A stretch of DNA of 64,000 bases, taken from Sympetrum striolatum. Taxonomy: Eukaryota; Arthropoda; Insecta; Odonata; Libellulidae. The notes beneath the pieces were generated by a model. The model was given only the letters and a program-made list of their open reading frames with translations. It did not search any database and was not told the origin of the DNA. Shown here piece by piece: positions 37,373 to 48,049 of the stretch. Position numbers and translations under genes: made by a program. Numbering within the stretch: the first letter of the stretch is position 1; each line of letters starts with the position of its first letter. The stretch covers positions 248,001-312,000 of the forward strand of contig CANPUZ010000076.1 in assembly GCA_947579665.1 (NCBI GenBank), in the 5' to 3' direction.

Positions 37373-37552
37373 ATAAAAAGACTTGAGGCTTTCCTGGTGA
37401 ATAGCTTGGGTTAAAAGCTCTCGGGTAATCATCCAGGTGGATTCCGGTGACCATGTCGCCAACGTTTCGACGGCCGACTCTGCCATCTTCCTCAGGGCTG
37501 CTGAGATGCCGTTTGAAATTTCCTGTCCGGTATATATACTATGCGTATCTAC
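37373..37552. mobile_element. 180-bp insertion with 13-bp target duplication
   Basis: TATCTGAAAGTGA stands at both 37360-37372 and 37553-37565. Removing the insert and one copy restores the open frame ...QAISESDSMRIFKPP. The 13-bp duplication suggests retroposition. The insert holds GTTTCGACGGCCGAC on the plus strand (GTCGGCCGTCGAAAC on the minus), a motif type seen in arthropod retroelement tails. It has no A/B boxes. Confidence 0.7.
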
Positions 37553-37921
37553 TATCTGAAAGTGACTCTATGAGAATCTTTAAACCACCAAACCTAAACT
37601 TTGAAGCTAAAGACTATACCGGAATTATGAAATGGAACACCAGTACACTGACTCCTCCTCCACTGTAAAGAACATTGACTAATGAAGAGATAAAGCTGAG
37701 CAATAACTTCAAGCCAGTTATGAGAATAGATGTTTTCCCATGCCCTTCACAAGCAATTGAAAGATGCGTTAATCTAGTGACCGAAGCTTCAAGTAAAGTG
37801 TGTGGACATAGTTCCAGAGACTGCTACATTAGAACCACATTACTGTAACGCTCGGCGATGCCAACGTGTTCTCACAAATCCGAATTTCATTGTTTATCGA
37901 TACATAAAGACTAGCAAGGAA

Positions 37922-37938
37922 CAGGGTGTCCGCTATCC
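37922..37938 (+). repeat. Left terminal inverted repeat of transposon copy 1
   Basis: CAGGGTGTCCGCTATCC; the last 3 bases are less conserved relative to the right end. Just inside is TTCCCTGAGTTTTCCAGG, also present near the right end in direct orientation. Confidence 0.85.
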
Positions 37939-38445
37939 AGCGATTAAGAAATTCCCTGAGTTTTCCAGGTTTTCCAGGGTAATATTTCATTTTTCCAGGG
38001 TGTCCCAGATTCGCATTGCAATATTATATTAGCCAAATATTAGACATGTTGTGATAATTACGCACTTAAGGTCCACGAAAAGGTGAAAAACAGTTCATAG
38101 ATTCATCACGATATTTTATTGGCATCCGAGCCAACCCTAGATACAGACAAGCCATCAGGAAGCCTGGAGAGCAAATGTTTGAGAGTGGATGACGTTAGGT
38201 TTCTAAAAGTAATTCATCAGAAAAATTATTTTTTTTCCTTTCCAAATTTATGTATACCTTTTTAAGGTAGGCATCTACATCTTCTGCAAAAATTAACATA
38301 TTCTGTAAAAAACTGTTTACTATCTTAAAGGGGCTCCTGAGAGGCTCCTTGCCAATACACCTCGGGCTGATCCTCATGAGTATCCTGTCATGGGTTGGTA
38401 GGTTCATTTAGTCATACCACTGTATGCAATCAAGTATATGTAAAT

Positions 38446-39787
38446 ACGAGTAAAATGTAGCTTGCATACTGCAAGCTTAGTGGGAATAAGTTTAACGTTA
38501 AAAGGTTCCAAAAGAATGATGAAAATTAAACCAAAATCTTTTAAATAGGAGATATATTTACCGTCCGGCATCGAACCCGGGTCTTCCTGGCAATGCTTCT
38601 TATGCAGCACAATTGAAGATCACCATCTCTAACTTTGTGTGAAAATTCAAGCAGAAATATTGGCTGCAACGGCCTCAACCACATCCTACTTTTCACATAT
38701 ATTCCTTATGTGAGTAATTTTAATGTGCTCTGGGATCGAACCCAGGAACAGTATGGTCTAATCTACATTTTTCTTGTAAAACAGGTCTTAATATACATCT
38801 TCTAGCAAAGCAAAAACTTCCTATAATTTCGATAAGTGCATAAAAAAAAATGAAAAACTACCCCCATGTATTTAAATGAGAAGTTTCTGCATGGTCCTAG
38901 CATCGAACCCAGGAAATTTTCTGTAAAAGTCATTAATGTTAGAAGTCCCTTCTTGCATTGAACCCTAAGACATAGTCTGCCCAGACAGATTTTTTTCGTA
39001 AATGTAAATACCGAAGTCACAAAGAATTATTACCTCCTCAAAACGACGATATTATTTGAAATTTCCTTCACAAAGTACAATATTAATTCATCTTCAGTAA
39101 AGAAAACTACATTATTTGTAAAACCACATTGCTAAAATTCGATTTCCATGGTTAGATAATGCCTTTATAATCACGAAACGTCGGCTATCATTCCCCTTAT
39201 ATCTCTTATGGCCCTATTCTATCAATGCAATCATATGAGAATCGAGTTCAACAATCGCCTCAGTCATCACAGGAACTGGTTGTTTATAACCGAAAAATAA
39301 CGCATGTTTTTTGCTTTATTTCTCTAAATTCTCGTAATTTAGAATCAAAAACGATATAACACGACCAAAATAAGAATCTTTAATAAATTTCCCGTCTTTT
39401 GGTACTCGTCCCGAATTTCGTAGGACCATTATTTCTAATTTAATTTTGCAAATGAAATGAAGTCTGCAAACGGTGAAATCGAACTTTACATGCATTCCTT
39501 ACGTAGAAAATTTGTCCAGACCTAGCGTCGAACCAAGGATAATACTTGAGGATGACTTGAATGGTTTTCGTTGAAGGTTTACGACTTCTACCAGTATCTT
39601 GAATTTCAGCTCGATATTTTGACAGGAAGTGCCTCAAAAAAAATTCCCGAAAATCAAAGCAATGCATTTAAATGAGAAAAATCAGGAGTTTGGGGCCTCC
39701 TGAGATCGAACTCATGACCACTATGATCGATTTCTCACTTTTCCTGGGGTTACACGTTAGGGCCTATATGCTGTGAAAATCCCAATC

Positions 39788-39864
<77 letters not shown>

Positions 39865-39903
39865 GATGCTTCTCCGGATTCATTCATGTATCCATATATA
39901 TAT
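38446..39903. repeat. B-box array, first higher-order unit (copy 1)
   Basis: Opens with ACGAGTAAAATGTAGCTTGC and the GCTTGCA-TAC-TGCAAGC hairpin. T-arm-like motifs (minus-strand GGGTTCGATGCC or relatives) lie at about 38570, 38731, 38904, 39520 and 39700. Repeat C (39225-39475) sits between the third and fourth, and a (TA)n tract of about 70 bases closes the unit (39790-39860). The matching unit in copy 2 is 55282-56645, nearly identical. Confidence 0.85.
39225..39475 (+). repeat. Interspersed repeat C, copy 3 (inside transposon)
   Basis: Same ordered blocks as 28455-28710. The copy inside transposon copy 2 at 56075-56310 is nearly identical, so this insertion came before the duplication of the transposon. 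Confidence 0.8.
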
Positions 39904-41320
39904 ACGAGTAAAATGTTGCTTGCATACTGCAAGCAGATCGACAACACTAATTTCATATCGGCATCATATCGGGACGGACATCAAAAGAAAAAAAAAATTC
40001 AAAATATTCGTAGAATTCGCTGCAATTTAATCGCCTGGCAGCGAACCCCGGTCTTCCTGGTGTACTTACTATGCAGCAAAATAGAAGATTACCATATCAA
40101 ACTATCTGTGAAAATTCAAGCAAAACTATTAGGTGCAACTACCTCAAACGACGTCCTACTATTCACATACACTCCTTATTTGAGAAATTATAATGTGCTC
40201 TGGCATCGAACCCAGGAACAGCATGGTCTTATCTATTTTTTTCTTAAATAAAGTGTTAATATACATCTTCCATCTAAGCAAGAGCTCCCTTACATATCGA
40301 TAAATGCATAAAAAAATTATGAAAAGATACCCCATAGTATTATATATGGGGGATATTTTTACCGCCCGGCATCGAACCCGGGTCTTTCAGGCAATACTTT
40401 ATATGCAGCACAACAGAAAAACACCATCTCTAACCGCGTATGTAAATTCAAGCAGAAATATTGGTTACAACTGCCTCAAATGACGTCCTACTTTTCCTTT
40501 ATATTCCTTATGAGAGAAACGTTATTGTGCCCTGGCTTCGAACCCAGGAACAGTACGGTCTTATGAAATTTTTTTTATAAAACTTATTCGTACCATACAT
40601 CTTCCAGCCAAGCACGAACATCTTATCATTTCGATAAGTGCATCTAAAAAAAAAATGAAAAACGGCTCCCATGTATTTTAAAGGGCAGATCTTTGCATCG
40701 TCCTAGCATCGAACCCAGGATAACTTTTGTAAAAGTCATTGATGTTTTCGAAAGTCCAAGACCATAAATATAGGCACCTTGAGTTTTACTTCTCTACCTA
40801 TCCGGAAAGTATTTTTTTTTAATTCCCGAAAATCACGGCAATGCATTCAAACGGGAAAAATCGGGACTTTGGGGCCCTCTGGAATCGAACCTATGACACT
40901 GAGGATCAATGTCTCTTTTTTCCTGGGGGTTTCACGTTATGGCCAATATGTCATAAAAATTTCAGATCAATGACGCTTGTAGTTTAGGCTGTGAATTTGT
41001 ATCCTATCTATCTATATAGGTATATATATGAATGAATCCGGAGAAGCATCTATATATAATAGATATATATATATATATAGAGAGGATACAAACTCACAGC
41101 CTAAACCACAAGAGTGATTGAGCTGAAATTTTTACGACATATTGGCCATAACGTATAACCTCCAGAAAAATTGCGATTTTGATCCTCAGTGTCATGGGTT
41201 CGATTCCAGGGGGCTCCAAAGTCCCGATTTTTCCCGTTTAAATGCATTGCTTTGATTTTCGGGAATTTTTAAAAAATACTTTCCGTATATACTCGTATTA
41301 CTCGTTATATATATATATAT
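39904..41320. repeat. B-box array, second higher-order unit with inverted end (copy 1)
   Basis: Six motifs spaced about 165-175 bp (near 40042, 40205, 40372, 40537, 40710, 40885). From about 41077 the last monomer is repeated in inverted orientation, so that GGTTCGATTCC (41199-41209) now reads on the plus strand. The centre is a TA-rich palindrome around 41040-41080. The first part is nearly identical to 58892-60050. Confidence 0.85.
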
Positions 41321-42480
41321 ACGAGTAAAATGTAGCTTGCATACTGCAAGCAGATCGAAAATACTAATTTCATATCGGCATCATATTGGGACGGTCCTCA
41401 AAAGAAAAAGGATTGAAATTTTTCGTAAAATTCTCAGACATTTCATCGTCTGGCATCGAACCCGGGTCTTTACTGTGAACTTACTATGCAGCACAATAGA
41501 AGATCACCATATCTAACTATGTGTGAAAATTCAAGCAGAAATATTTGGCTACAACTGCCTCAAAAGACGTTTTAATTTTCACGAATGTAAATGGCTCTCT
41601 GGATTCGAACCAAGGACGATCTTGGAAATCTAAAACATGTTTCTGAAAGTTATTAATGATCTCTATCTATATGCCGAATTTCAAGTTTCTATATTATTGG
41701 GAAAGGTTTCAAAATAATTCATAAAAATCGGATCAACTTCTGATTGCAGAGACACCTGGTGTCGAACCCAGGAAATGTTATAAGCTGTGAATGAACAGTT
41801 TGATTTGTAGAGACTTGCTCTTGTATCATGCAAAGTTTGAAGTCGATAACATGCCGGGAAGTACCTAAATTTTGTTTCCGTTATCTCCGTAAGAAATGCA
41901 TTGAGAAGTGCAAATGGCCCTCTGGGATCGAACCAAGGACCATCAGCGAACATGTAAAATTTAATTATGAAATATATTCAACATATATATCCACGTGCCG
42001 AGTTTCAAGTATCCATGTTATCAGGAAAGGATCCAAAAAAAATCTTCAAAATCGCCGCCATGCATTTTAAACGGCCGAGTTTTGCCCCGACCTAGCATCG
42101 AACCATGGACCATATTCGGCGATGTCTTTTTGATTTTAGTTGGATATGCACGGCTTCTAGCGATCCCTCGAATTTCAACTCTCTCCTTTTCCGGGAAGTG
42201 CCTCAAAAAAATTTTCTAAAATCCCCGCCATGTATTCTTATGGGGAAAATCTCGATTTTGGGGCCCTCTGGAATCGAACCCATGACACTGAGGTTCAAAA
42301 TCGCAATTTTTCTGGTGGTTATATGTTATGGCCAATACGTCGTAAAAATTTCAAGTCAATGACGCTTGTGGTTTAGGCTGTGAATTAGTATCCTATCTAT
42401 CTATCTATCTATATCCTTGAATGAATCCGGAGAAGCATCTATATTTAATAGATATATATATAGGGGATAAAAATTCATTG
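41321..42480. repeat. B-box array, third higher-order unit (copy 1)
   Basis: Opens ACGAGTAAAATGTAGCTTGC. Motifs near 41456, 41606, 41763, 41929, 42100 and 42272 give spacings of about 150, 157, 166, 171 and 172. It ends with GACGCTTGTGGTTTAGG, a (TATC)n tract and an inverted copy of the same end (42475-42500) that joins the transposase 3' end. Confidence 0.85.
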
Positions 42481-43197
42481 CCTAAACCACAAGCGTCATT
42501 GACTTGAGATTGACTTGATATCTAGAGCAGGCATTCCTGAAGGAATGTATTAAGGATTTTGTGATCAAAACTTCTTTGATTCCTCCTGCATTGATAACCG
42601 CATCGTATATCACACGCATGCCAACTAATGACTCCTCCCTCAAATTTTCCACCAAGCACGCAGAATTCACAGAGAATCCTCTCTCAATACTAGCATTGCC
42701 ATGAAACAGGATACATATAGATTTCACAAATAACTTCAAATTCTCATATCCCGGCTGATCTCCAATCAACTTCATCCAAAAATGATCAAGACGACAACTT
42801 TGTCTTGAATACTCTTTAAGAGCACTCTTCACTGAACCTAGACTGATTAGTTCCCTAAACTCTCTCTCAATAGCATCAGCAACATTTCCTTGCAATCTAT
42901 TCAGATCACTAAGATAACTAAGTGCAGATGCCATGTATTTCCTTGCTGTGGACTCATCCAAGGCAACTTCTGGATCGAGACATGAAATGCTTTTTGTAAA
43001 TGAGTAGACCAATGGAGATTTTTGAAGCATTTTTTGGACCAAGGATTTCATAAAATGGGAACATTCATTGCGGAATATCAATAATTCTTTCTCAGATGGC
43101 TTATGGATGCACTTTCTGATAGCAGACCAGGTAGCATAACCTAAATTAATATCTCGAACCATGAGGAGATTCGATTTATCTTCAAGGTCAATCTGTT

Positions 43198-43229
43198 GGA
43201 TAGGTTGCTTGTTGGATAGGTTGCTTGTT
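43198..43229. repeat. 16-bp tandem duplication in the transposase
   Basis: GGATAGGTTGCTTGTT occurs twice in a row (43198-43213, 43214-43229). With one copy removed the frame runs on from AFNKQPIQQ into IDLEDKSNLLMVRD; with two, it stops at once. Confidence 0.9.
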
Positions 43230-43316
43230 GAAAGCTTCTTCAGTTACAAACCGTTCCATGATGGTTTTAACTAATGTATGAAGGGAAGAGTACAAAAATG
43301 GTGCAAGAGGTTTGTC

Positions 43317-43682
43317 TACATCTACATCTACATTAATACCCTACAAGCCGTCTTTCGGCGTGTGGCAGGGGGTGTAAACACCAGTTGAATCTAAATTACT
43401 TCCTTATTCGATTATTGTCACGTATTGTTCGCGGAAAGAATGAATCTCTAGAACGATTCGTCCTAGCATCTATTTCTCTTAACTTACGGTCATTATCGGA
43501 TCGACCGACGTAGCAGGGGGGTTGCATGATACCGATTGTATCTTTGGAAAATGTAGTTTCCCTGAATTTATTAAGCAATCGCAGCCTAGCTTCCAATCTC
43601 CTTTCTTTCAAGGATTCCCAACCTACGTCTGAGAGCATTTTTGTAACGCTTGCTTTTTTATCGTAGCATTTCTTAACAAAAA
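43317..43682 (-). mobile_element. 5'-truncated CR1-like LINE inserted in the transposase
   Basis: The minus strand encodes the C-terminal end of a LINE reverse transcriptase protein: KKASVTKMLSDVGWESL, ERRLEARLRLLNKF and SFFPRTIRDNNR, then a stop and a 3' UTR with CACCCCCTGCCACACGCCG...GGCTTGTAGGG, ending in (TGTAGA)n. The target duplication is GACAA (minus sense), at 43683-43687 and 43312-43316. Joining the flanks with one GACAA restores the transposase reading FQSDKPLAPFLYSSL. Family by the W-x-x-L-x-x-RR-x-x-ARL motif and the microsatellite tail. Confidence 0.92.
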
Positions 43683-45189
43683 TTGTCCGATTGGAATTCT
43701 GTTAGAAATGGTTCAACTAAAGCAGCCATAGACTCGAAAAATGTGAGCTTGGCTAACAAAAGTTTATCCTTAAGAGCCTCTTTTACAATGTGGTAACTAC
43801 CACAGTCAGGGATTGTAATGGAAATCTTTTTTATAGGTTTCCCCTCTCTCTGCTCCCTTTTCACTCTTTCAACTTCATTCACGTACTTCTCTATGCCTGG
43901 TAAAATATCTATAGCTCTCTTGACGACTGACCTATTTTCTACCCACCTTATTGCACAGATTTTTTGTGGGAATACAGTTGATCCTGTAATGTTGATAAAA
44001 TCAGCTCTTCGAGAAGGCACATGCTTGAAGAGATTATGCAAAGCCCTCATGAATTTAATCAGGTCCCAATTGGATGCCTTACACCCAGTTTTGAATGCTA
44101 CATGCACTGTATGCAACCCACATGTGCCGAAGTCAATTAGAACTGGATCACTTGGATTAAAATTCTTCTTCAACTTATCTTTTAAGTCTATTAAAAATCT
44201 CCTGTTAACATTAGGACCATCCATTGAAACATGGATGACCTTTTTCATATCAATCCCTGTGAGTCCCTCTTCAAAACCCTCTAGAATGTTTTTGGCTTTT
44301 GTTTTTCCTAAAAAAACTGATGTTATGTATATAGCAACGACCTCTTTCATTTTTGTGTCCCAAAAGCGAACAATCATATCCATTTGTTGATTCTGGCTAA
44401 TTTTATTTAAGCTTTCATCAAACCCAACAGCAAGCATATCACAATTCAGAATAGATTCCTTAAGCTCCTTTGTAAAATATGGAGAGAGTCCATACAAAAT
44501 ACAGTAACTGAGTTTAGTTTTCTAAAGTTGTACTTTTGAAGCGATGACACTGTCAGGGAAAATGGTAGGGAAGAGGTCTACAAGGCTGCTTACGTCACGC
44601 AATGAATTATGTCGGATAACAGCACTCAAACACAGCATTATCTCGGCCTTTGTCACTTCATCTCTCTCTATATATGCATTCATTGTCGCCCTACATGCAC
44701 TTGTTGTTTGTTGCTGCTGTTGGACGGCGCTCTGATCTTCTAAGGCTATGACTGACGTTTCACTAGCAATGGGAGCTGTAGAAACATGGGCTGTTGCTGA
44801 TATCCCTCCTGAAGAAGATTGTTGAGTGGACTGAAACAGGGCTGAGATTGATACAGTTTTCCTTCTGTTAGCCTCTTTCTCAGCATGCTTCTTCCCTTTG
44901 GCATGGCTGATCAGGGCTTTCTTTCCCATATTGCTCTATGTAAAACTTGATTTACACAGTGCACACTTAACTGAAGAGCTATCAGTAGGATCTTCCCGCA
45001 CCCACCATAAATCTTTATCTTCAACCCAGCGATGGTTGAACCTGCACTTCCAGTTCTTTCCTGACGCCCTACGATGAAACAATGAGACCTTAACTCCAAA
45101 ATGCGACAAACGATACGGCAATGCTGCAATTCGAATGACATCAACGGCACTTGACCGAGATTTACTTCATTACGCCCCATGGGATAAGG

Positions 45190-45640
45190 GAAAATTTTAA
45201 AGACAAGAATCTCCGTGTAAATATATATGCATGGATTGTCTAAGAACACTGTCATCGCGATCCAGACCGCGGACGAACAGCGTCTTTTCGTAGCGCACAG
45301 TGGTCTGGCATGGATTAAAAATATACTCGAGGGTAGAGTTGAATAAAAAATGAACTGGGAATCCAACAGTAAAAAGGGTTATACTAAATTTTAGAATGTT
45401 AAATTTAGACGTAATACTTTCTTTACACCGTCCGTCGGGGGTTATCGGATGGAAATCAAACATGTTTGATCGGACGTCCTGATCGGCCGACGTCGGGTGT
45501 CGTCGGACGGGGAAACTCCTTCCAGTGTAGGCACCGGCGTAGTTATCTTTATGTTTGTTTTTCTTCCGACGTCGGCCGACATCGGATCGGGAGAAATACG
45601 GATCCAATGTAGTTGCGGCCTTAGGCAGTAGCGTTACGGC
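45190..45640. other. GC-rich segment upstream of the transposase
   Basis: Rich in CGGCCGACGTCGG-type palindromes (45484-45496, 45568-45581) and CGTCGGACGG. It lies upstream of the transposase start and may be its control region or another inserted element. Open frames here (45197-45607 minus) look like by-products. Confidence 0.35.
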
Positions 45641-46560
45641 TATGATAGAGTCCTAAGGTTGGAATTCGCTCCAGGTGAGAATATCTGATTACCGACGAAA
45701 GCTTCCAGAAAAATTCATCAGTTCAGAACTTTTAGACGAGGTAAACGAAATTTTGGTTCCAGTAAAGAACAAACGCGATCTTCGAGAAGCATCGACAAAA
45801 CGTTACAAGAAGGTAATCGCAAAAAAAGACTTATTTTTGGTCGTTCTTTCCTCAGGCTATTAGAGAGGCTAATAGGATAGACTAGGTAGTGATGCTGGAG
45901 TTACTACACCCCTTGCCATACGCCACTGACGACTCGCGGGGTATATATCTAAATCTAAATATATGTACTTAGAGCCTTTGTGTTTCCTGATTTTTACCTG
46001 ATGATGGCCGAATGAGCCGAAACCGGTCGTTGCTTTTTTAGTATTTTAACTTGATGATGTCTATTTATCTAGTTTTTATTTTACTTTGTGTAAGTAAAAA
46101 TTAATTTTACCATAGATACGGGTAAGCTTGACAATATCGCAAGCATTCGATGATTGCTTTCGGGGTGCGTATTCGCCGTAAAATATAAATTCGTATAAAA
46201 TAAATCGGCCAATAGTAGTTAACGTAAGTTATAACCTGTTAAACATCCCACAGAGAGCTTTATAACGAGACCATGTTCGCGTTTATACATCAATCCATTT
46301 CTGAGAAAAAGTTGTTTTACAAAGCCAATAACGGAATTATCGGAAATAATCTAAAACGTTTAAGTCAAAAATAAGTATATTAATACGGTATTAAAATTTT
46401 GTTTTGATTAGATTGATAATATTTGAGAAATAAAATTTCAAAATGAGCACGAAATAAAGGACATGCTAAAATTTAGTGCAACTCTTTTTACTGTTGGATG
46501 CCCAGTTTAGTTTTTGTTCAACTCCTAACTCGAGTATCTATACGTTTTAATCTGGCTGTA
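45300..46560. repeat. Inverted repeat pair of about 95 bp, 1 kb apart
   Basis: The reverse complement of 45305-45400 (CATTCTAAAATTTAGT, TTTTTACTGTTGGATTCCCAG, CAACTCTACCCTCGAGTAT) matches 46468-46560 (CATGCTAAAATTTAGT, TTTTTACTGTTGGATGCCCAG, CAACTCCTAACTCGAGTAT) at roughly 80 percent. Enclosed are the GC-rich segment, a small open frame (45675-45863 +) and a LINE tail. It may be the ends of a separate element. Confidence 0.55.
45845..45965 (+). mobile_element. CR1-like LINE, 3' end fragment
   Basis: GTTCTTTCC, TTAGAGAGGCTAATAGGAT, ACACCCCTTGCCATACGCC and ACTCGCGGGGTATATATC, then (TAAATC)n, match the 3' ends at 24487-24620 and 43317-43385. The open frame at 45675-45863 just upstream is of unknown origin. 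Confidence 0.65.
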
Positions 46561-47550
46561 AATCGATTATCAAACTTTTTTGTATAGAATGAAAAACTTG
46601 CAGTTATATAAGATAGAACTCCACTTTGACTGACATTGATTGGTAACTTTTACTCTTTGGTAACTCATTTGACAGAGAATTACGCTTTCAATCTACGGTG
46701 ACAATGATGGGCGGAGTTGCTCATAAATTTTGTCACTATCACTCTTAGAATTCAATCGATTCCACCAGTACAATTGCTTTCTTTACTACGAATGTTATTT
46801 GTAGCAATTCTCTCAATTCTAAAGGATAAGCATTTTTATGAGTATTCTTAAGATTTTTGACAATTTTTTACTCTATTTACCATTAGGTCTATCGAAAGGA
46901 CAGCATTTTGCTGGGTAAATTCCAATTTCCGATGAATTAATACAGTAAATAGAACAATATATGTAATGTTTTTCGATTGGTTAATGAAATACAATTTTAA
47001 ACAACTTGAGCAGTTTCATTCCCCTACATTAACTTCTTCCACTGAATCCTGTAAGAAGATTCCGACGAGAATAGCAATTGAACTGATGTAAACCGATGGA
47101 TAAAAAATATAAAAGTATGGGTTAGAGGGGATTCCTTATGAAACAAAGAAAAGTCAGACTTTATGGTGCAAGATCAAATTAGTATTAATAAAGCAGATGT
47201 GACTCATTGTCGGATCTCTTTCTCACCGTTAGATACTTCGGAAGAACTGGTTAATCGCGTCACTGACTTATCAATTGATCAATAACTCAACCAAAGAAGG
47301 CTTTATTGTGTGAAAATCCATGAAAAGGAAATTTAGAAAGAATATTTGGACATAAAATTTCAAATTAAATCGAAATTTCATTCCATATCCCATTCCAGAT
47401 CCGTCAAGCAGCAGTAAGTCATAAGTTAAAACCTTTCCTTTACCTTTCACATTGATCAGGCATTGAAAGGTATTCAGAAATATACTACTCTTTCGATAGA
47501 CCTAAGAGTAATTAGAGTAAAAAGATCATCAAAAATTAAGAAACCAAAAT
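46000..47550. other. AT-rich interior of transposon copy 1
   Basis: Contains a GAAACCGGTCGT motif (46018-46030) and an inverted pair TTTACTCTATTTACCATTAGG (46868) / CCTAAGAGTAATTAGAGTAAA (47502). No coding sequence recognised. Confidence 0.4.
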
Positions 47551-47553
47551 GCT

Positions 47554-47765
47554 AATCCCAAGGAAGAACGGACATGAAAAAAGTCTGAGAAGACCGGTAC
47601 TCGAACCCGGAACCCCCTGATTGCCGGTCAGATGCTCTATGTTGCTCAGATGCTCGGCAATCAGGGGGTTCCGGGTTCGAGTACCGGTCCTCTCAGACTT
47701 TTTTCATGTCCGTTCTTCCTTGGGATTTTTCCTAGGTGCACGCCTTTTCGTGCAAAGACACCTTT
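47554..47765. repeat. Palindromic (head-to-head) tRNA-derived SINE, second copy
   Basis: Arms 47554-47626 and 47655-47727 pair over 73 bases with one mismatch around a 28-base loop. Each arm holds a B box (CCGGGTTCGAGTACCGG), a T-run and the block CATGTCCGTTCTTCCTTGGG. The tail CCTAGGTGCACGCC...CGTGCAAAGACACC (47733-47763) matches that of the element at 5707-5945. The A-box side (TTGCTCAGATGCTCGG) lies in the loop region, where CAGATGCT is duplicated. Confidence 0.88.
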
Positions 47766-48049
47766 ATACCTTTTCTTGTTCAAAATTCTAATGCTTTCGA
47801 ATAATTTTCGTTGCAAATAAAGCAATTCTGATAGTGAAATTTTAACAGTGAAAGCTTAGCCAAATTTCTGAGAAATTCCGCCAAAGATAAATATTCACAA
47901 TATTCTATCAGAATGGAGTTTTATCATTCATAACAGCAATATCTTCGGTCTATACAAGAAAGTACGAAACAAAGGCTTTTGAAAGTAAGAACGGGATACC
48001 CAAAACACACCGTTGACGTCAAACTAAGAAAAACAAGAAGGCAAGTACA

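Larger units (their letters stand above)
36030..37921. mobile_element. Unidentified arthropod transposon with inverted duplication
   Basis: Starts near AGGGTGGTTCGAAAAAAAC and contains a repeated TTCCGGTCGCGC motif (about 36144, 36310 and, shorter, 36520). From 36531 to about 37130 the minus strand carries the end of an open frame (FKPVM...FPCHTQAVER-VKLVTEASSKVCG). The plus strand at 37617-37921 carries the inverted copy of that part. The plus-strand frame from about 37200 (VLQRNAYFAHPENVLLAMV, DERNHIRELGVRRI, later NLNFEAKDYTGIMKW) is its upstream portion. Similar proteins occur in many copies in aphids and other arthropods, from memory; I do not know the class. The frame is broken by stops and by a 180-bp insertion. 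Confidence 0.6.
42482..45121 (-). pseudogene. hAT-like transposase with N-terminal zinc finger, disabled
   Basis: One frame can be followed through 45121-44936, 44935-44522, 44521-43683 and 43311-42482. Order: WVEDKDLWWVRED block, C2H2-type finger (CALC ... H-x5-H) near 44860-44970, a Ser/Gln-rich linker, MLAVGFDESLN with the probable first catalytic Asp (about 44430), VSMDGPNVN with the second Asp (about 44220), DFGTCGLHTVH, and near the C-terminus LFHGNASIERGFSVN, the hAT-like Glu/dimerisation block (about 42680-42720). Damage: TAG at 44936-44938 within the finger, TAG at 44522-44524, a LINE insertion at 43317-43682 and a 16-bp tandem duplication at 43198-43229 that shifts the frame. The last residues (KSMTLVV) come from the adjacent array. 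Related proteins occur widely in invertebrates, from memory; subfamily unknown. Confidence 0.85.

Noticed and set aside
39789..39860. Telomeric or centromeric repeat
   Set aside because: Simple (TA)n; it marks the junction between array units and varies in length between copies.
44936..45366. A separate small gene at the start of the transposase
   Set aside because: The frame 45121-44936 is continuous in phase with the next piece through a single TAG and completes its zinc finger, so it is the transposase N-terminus.
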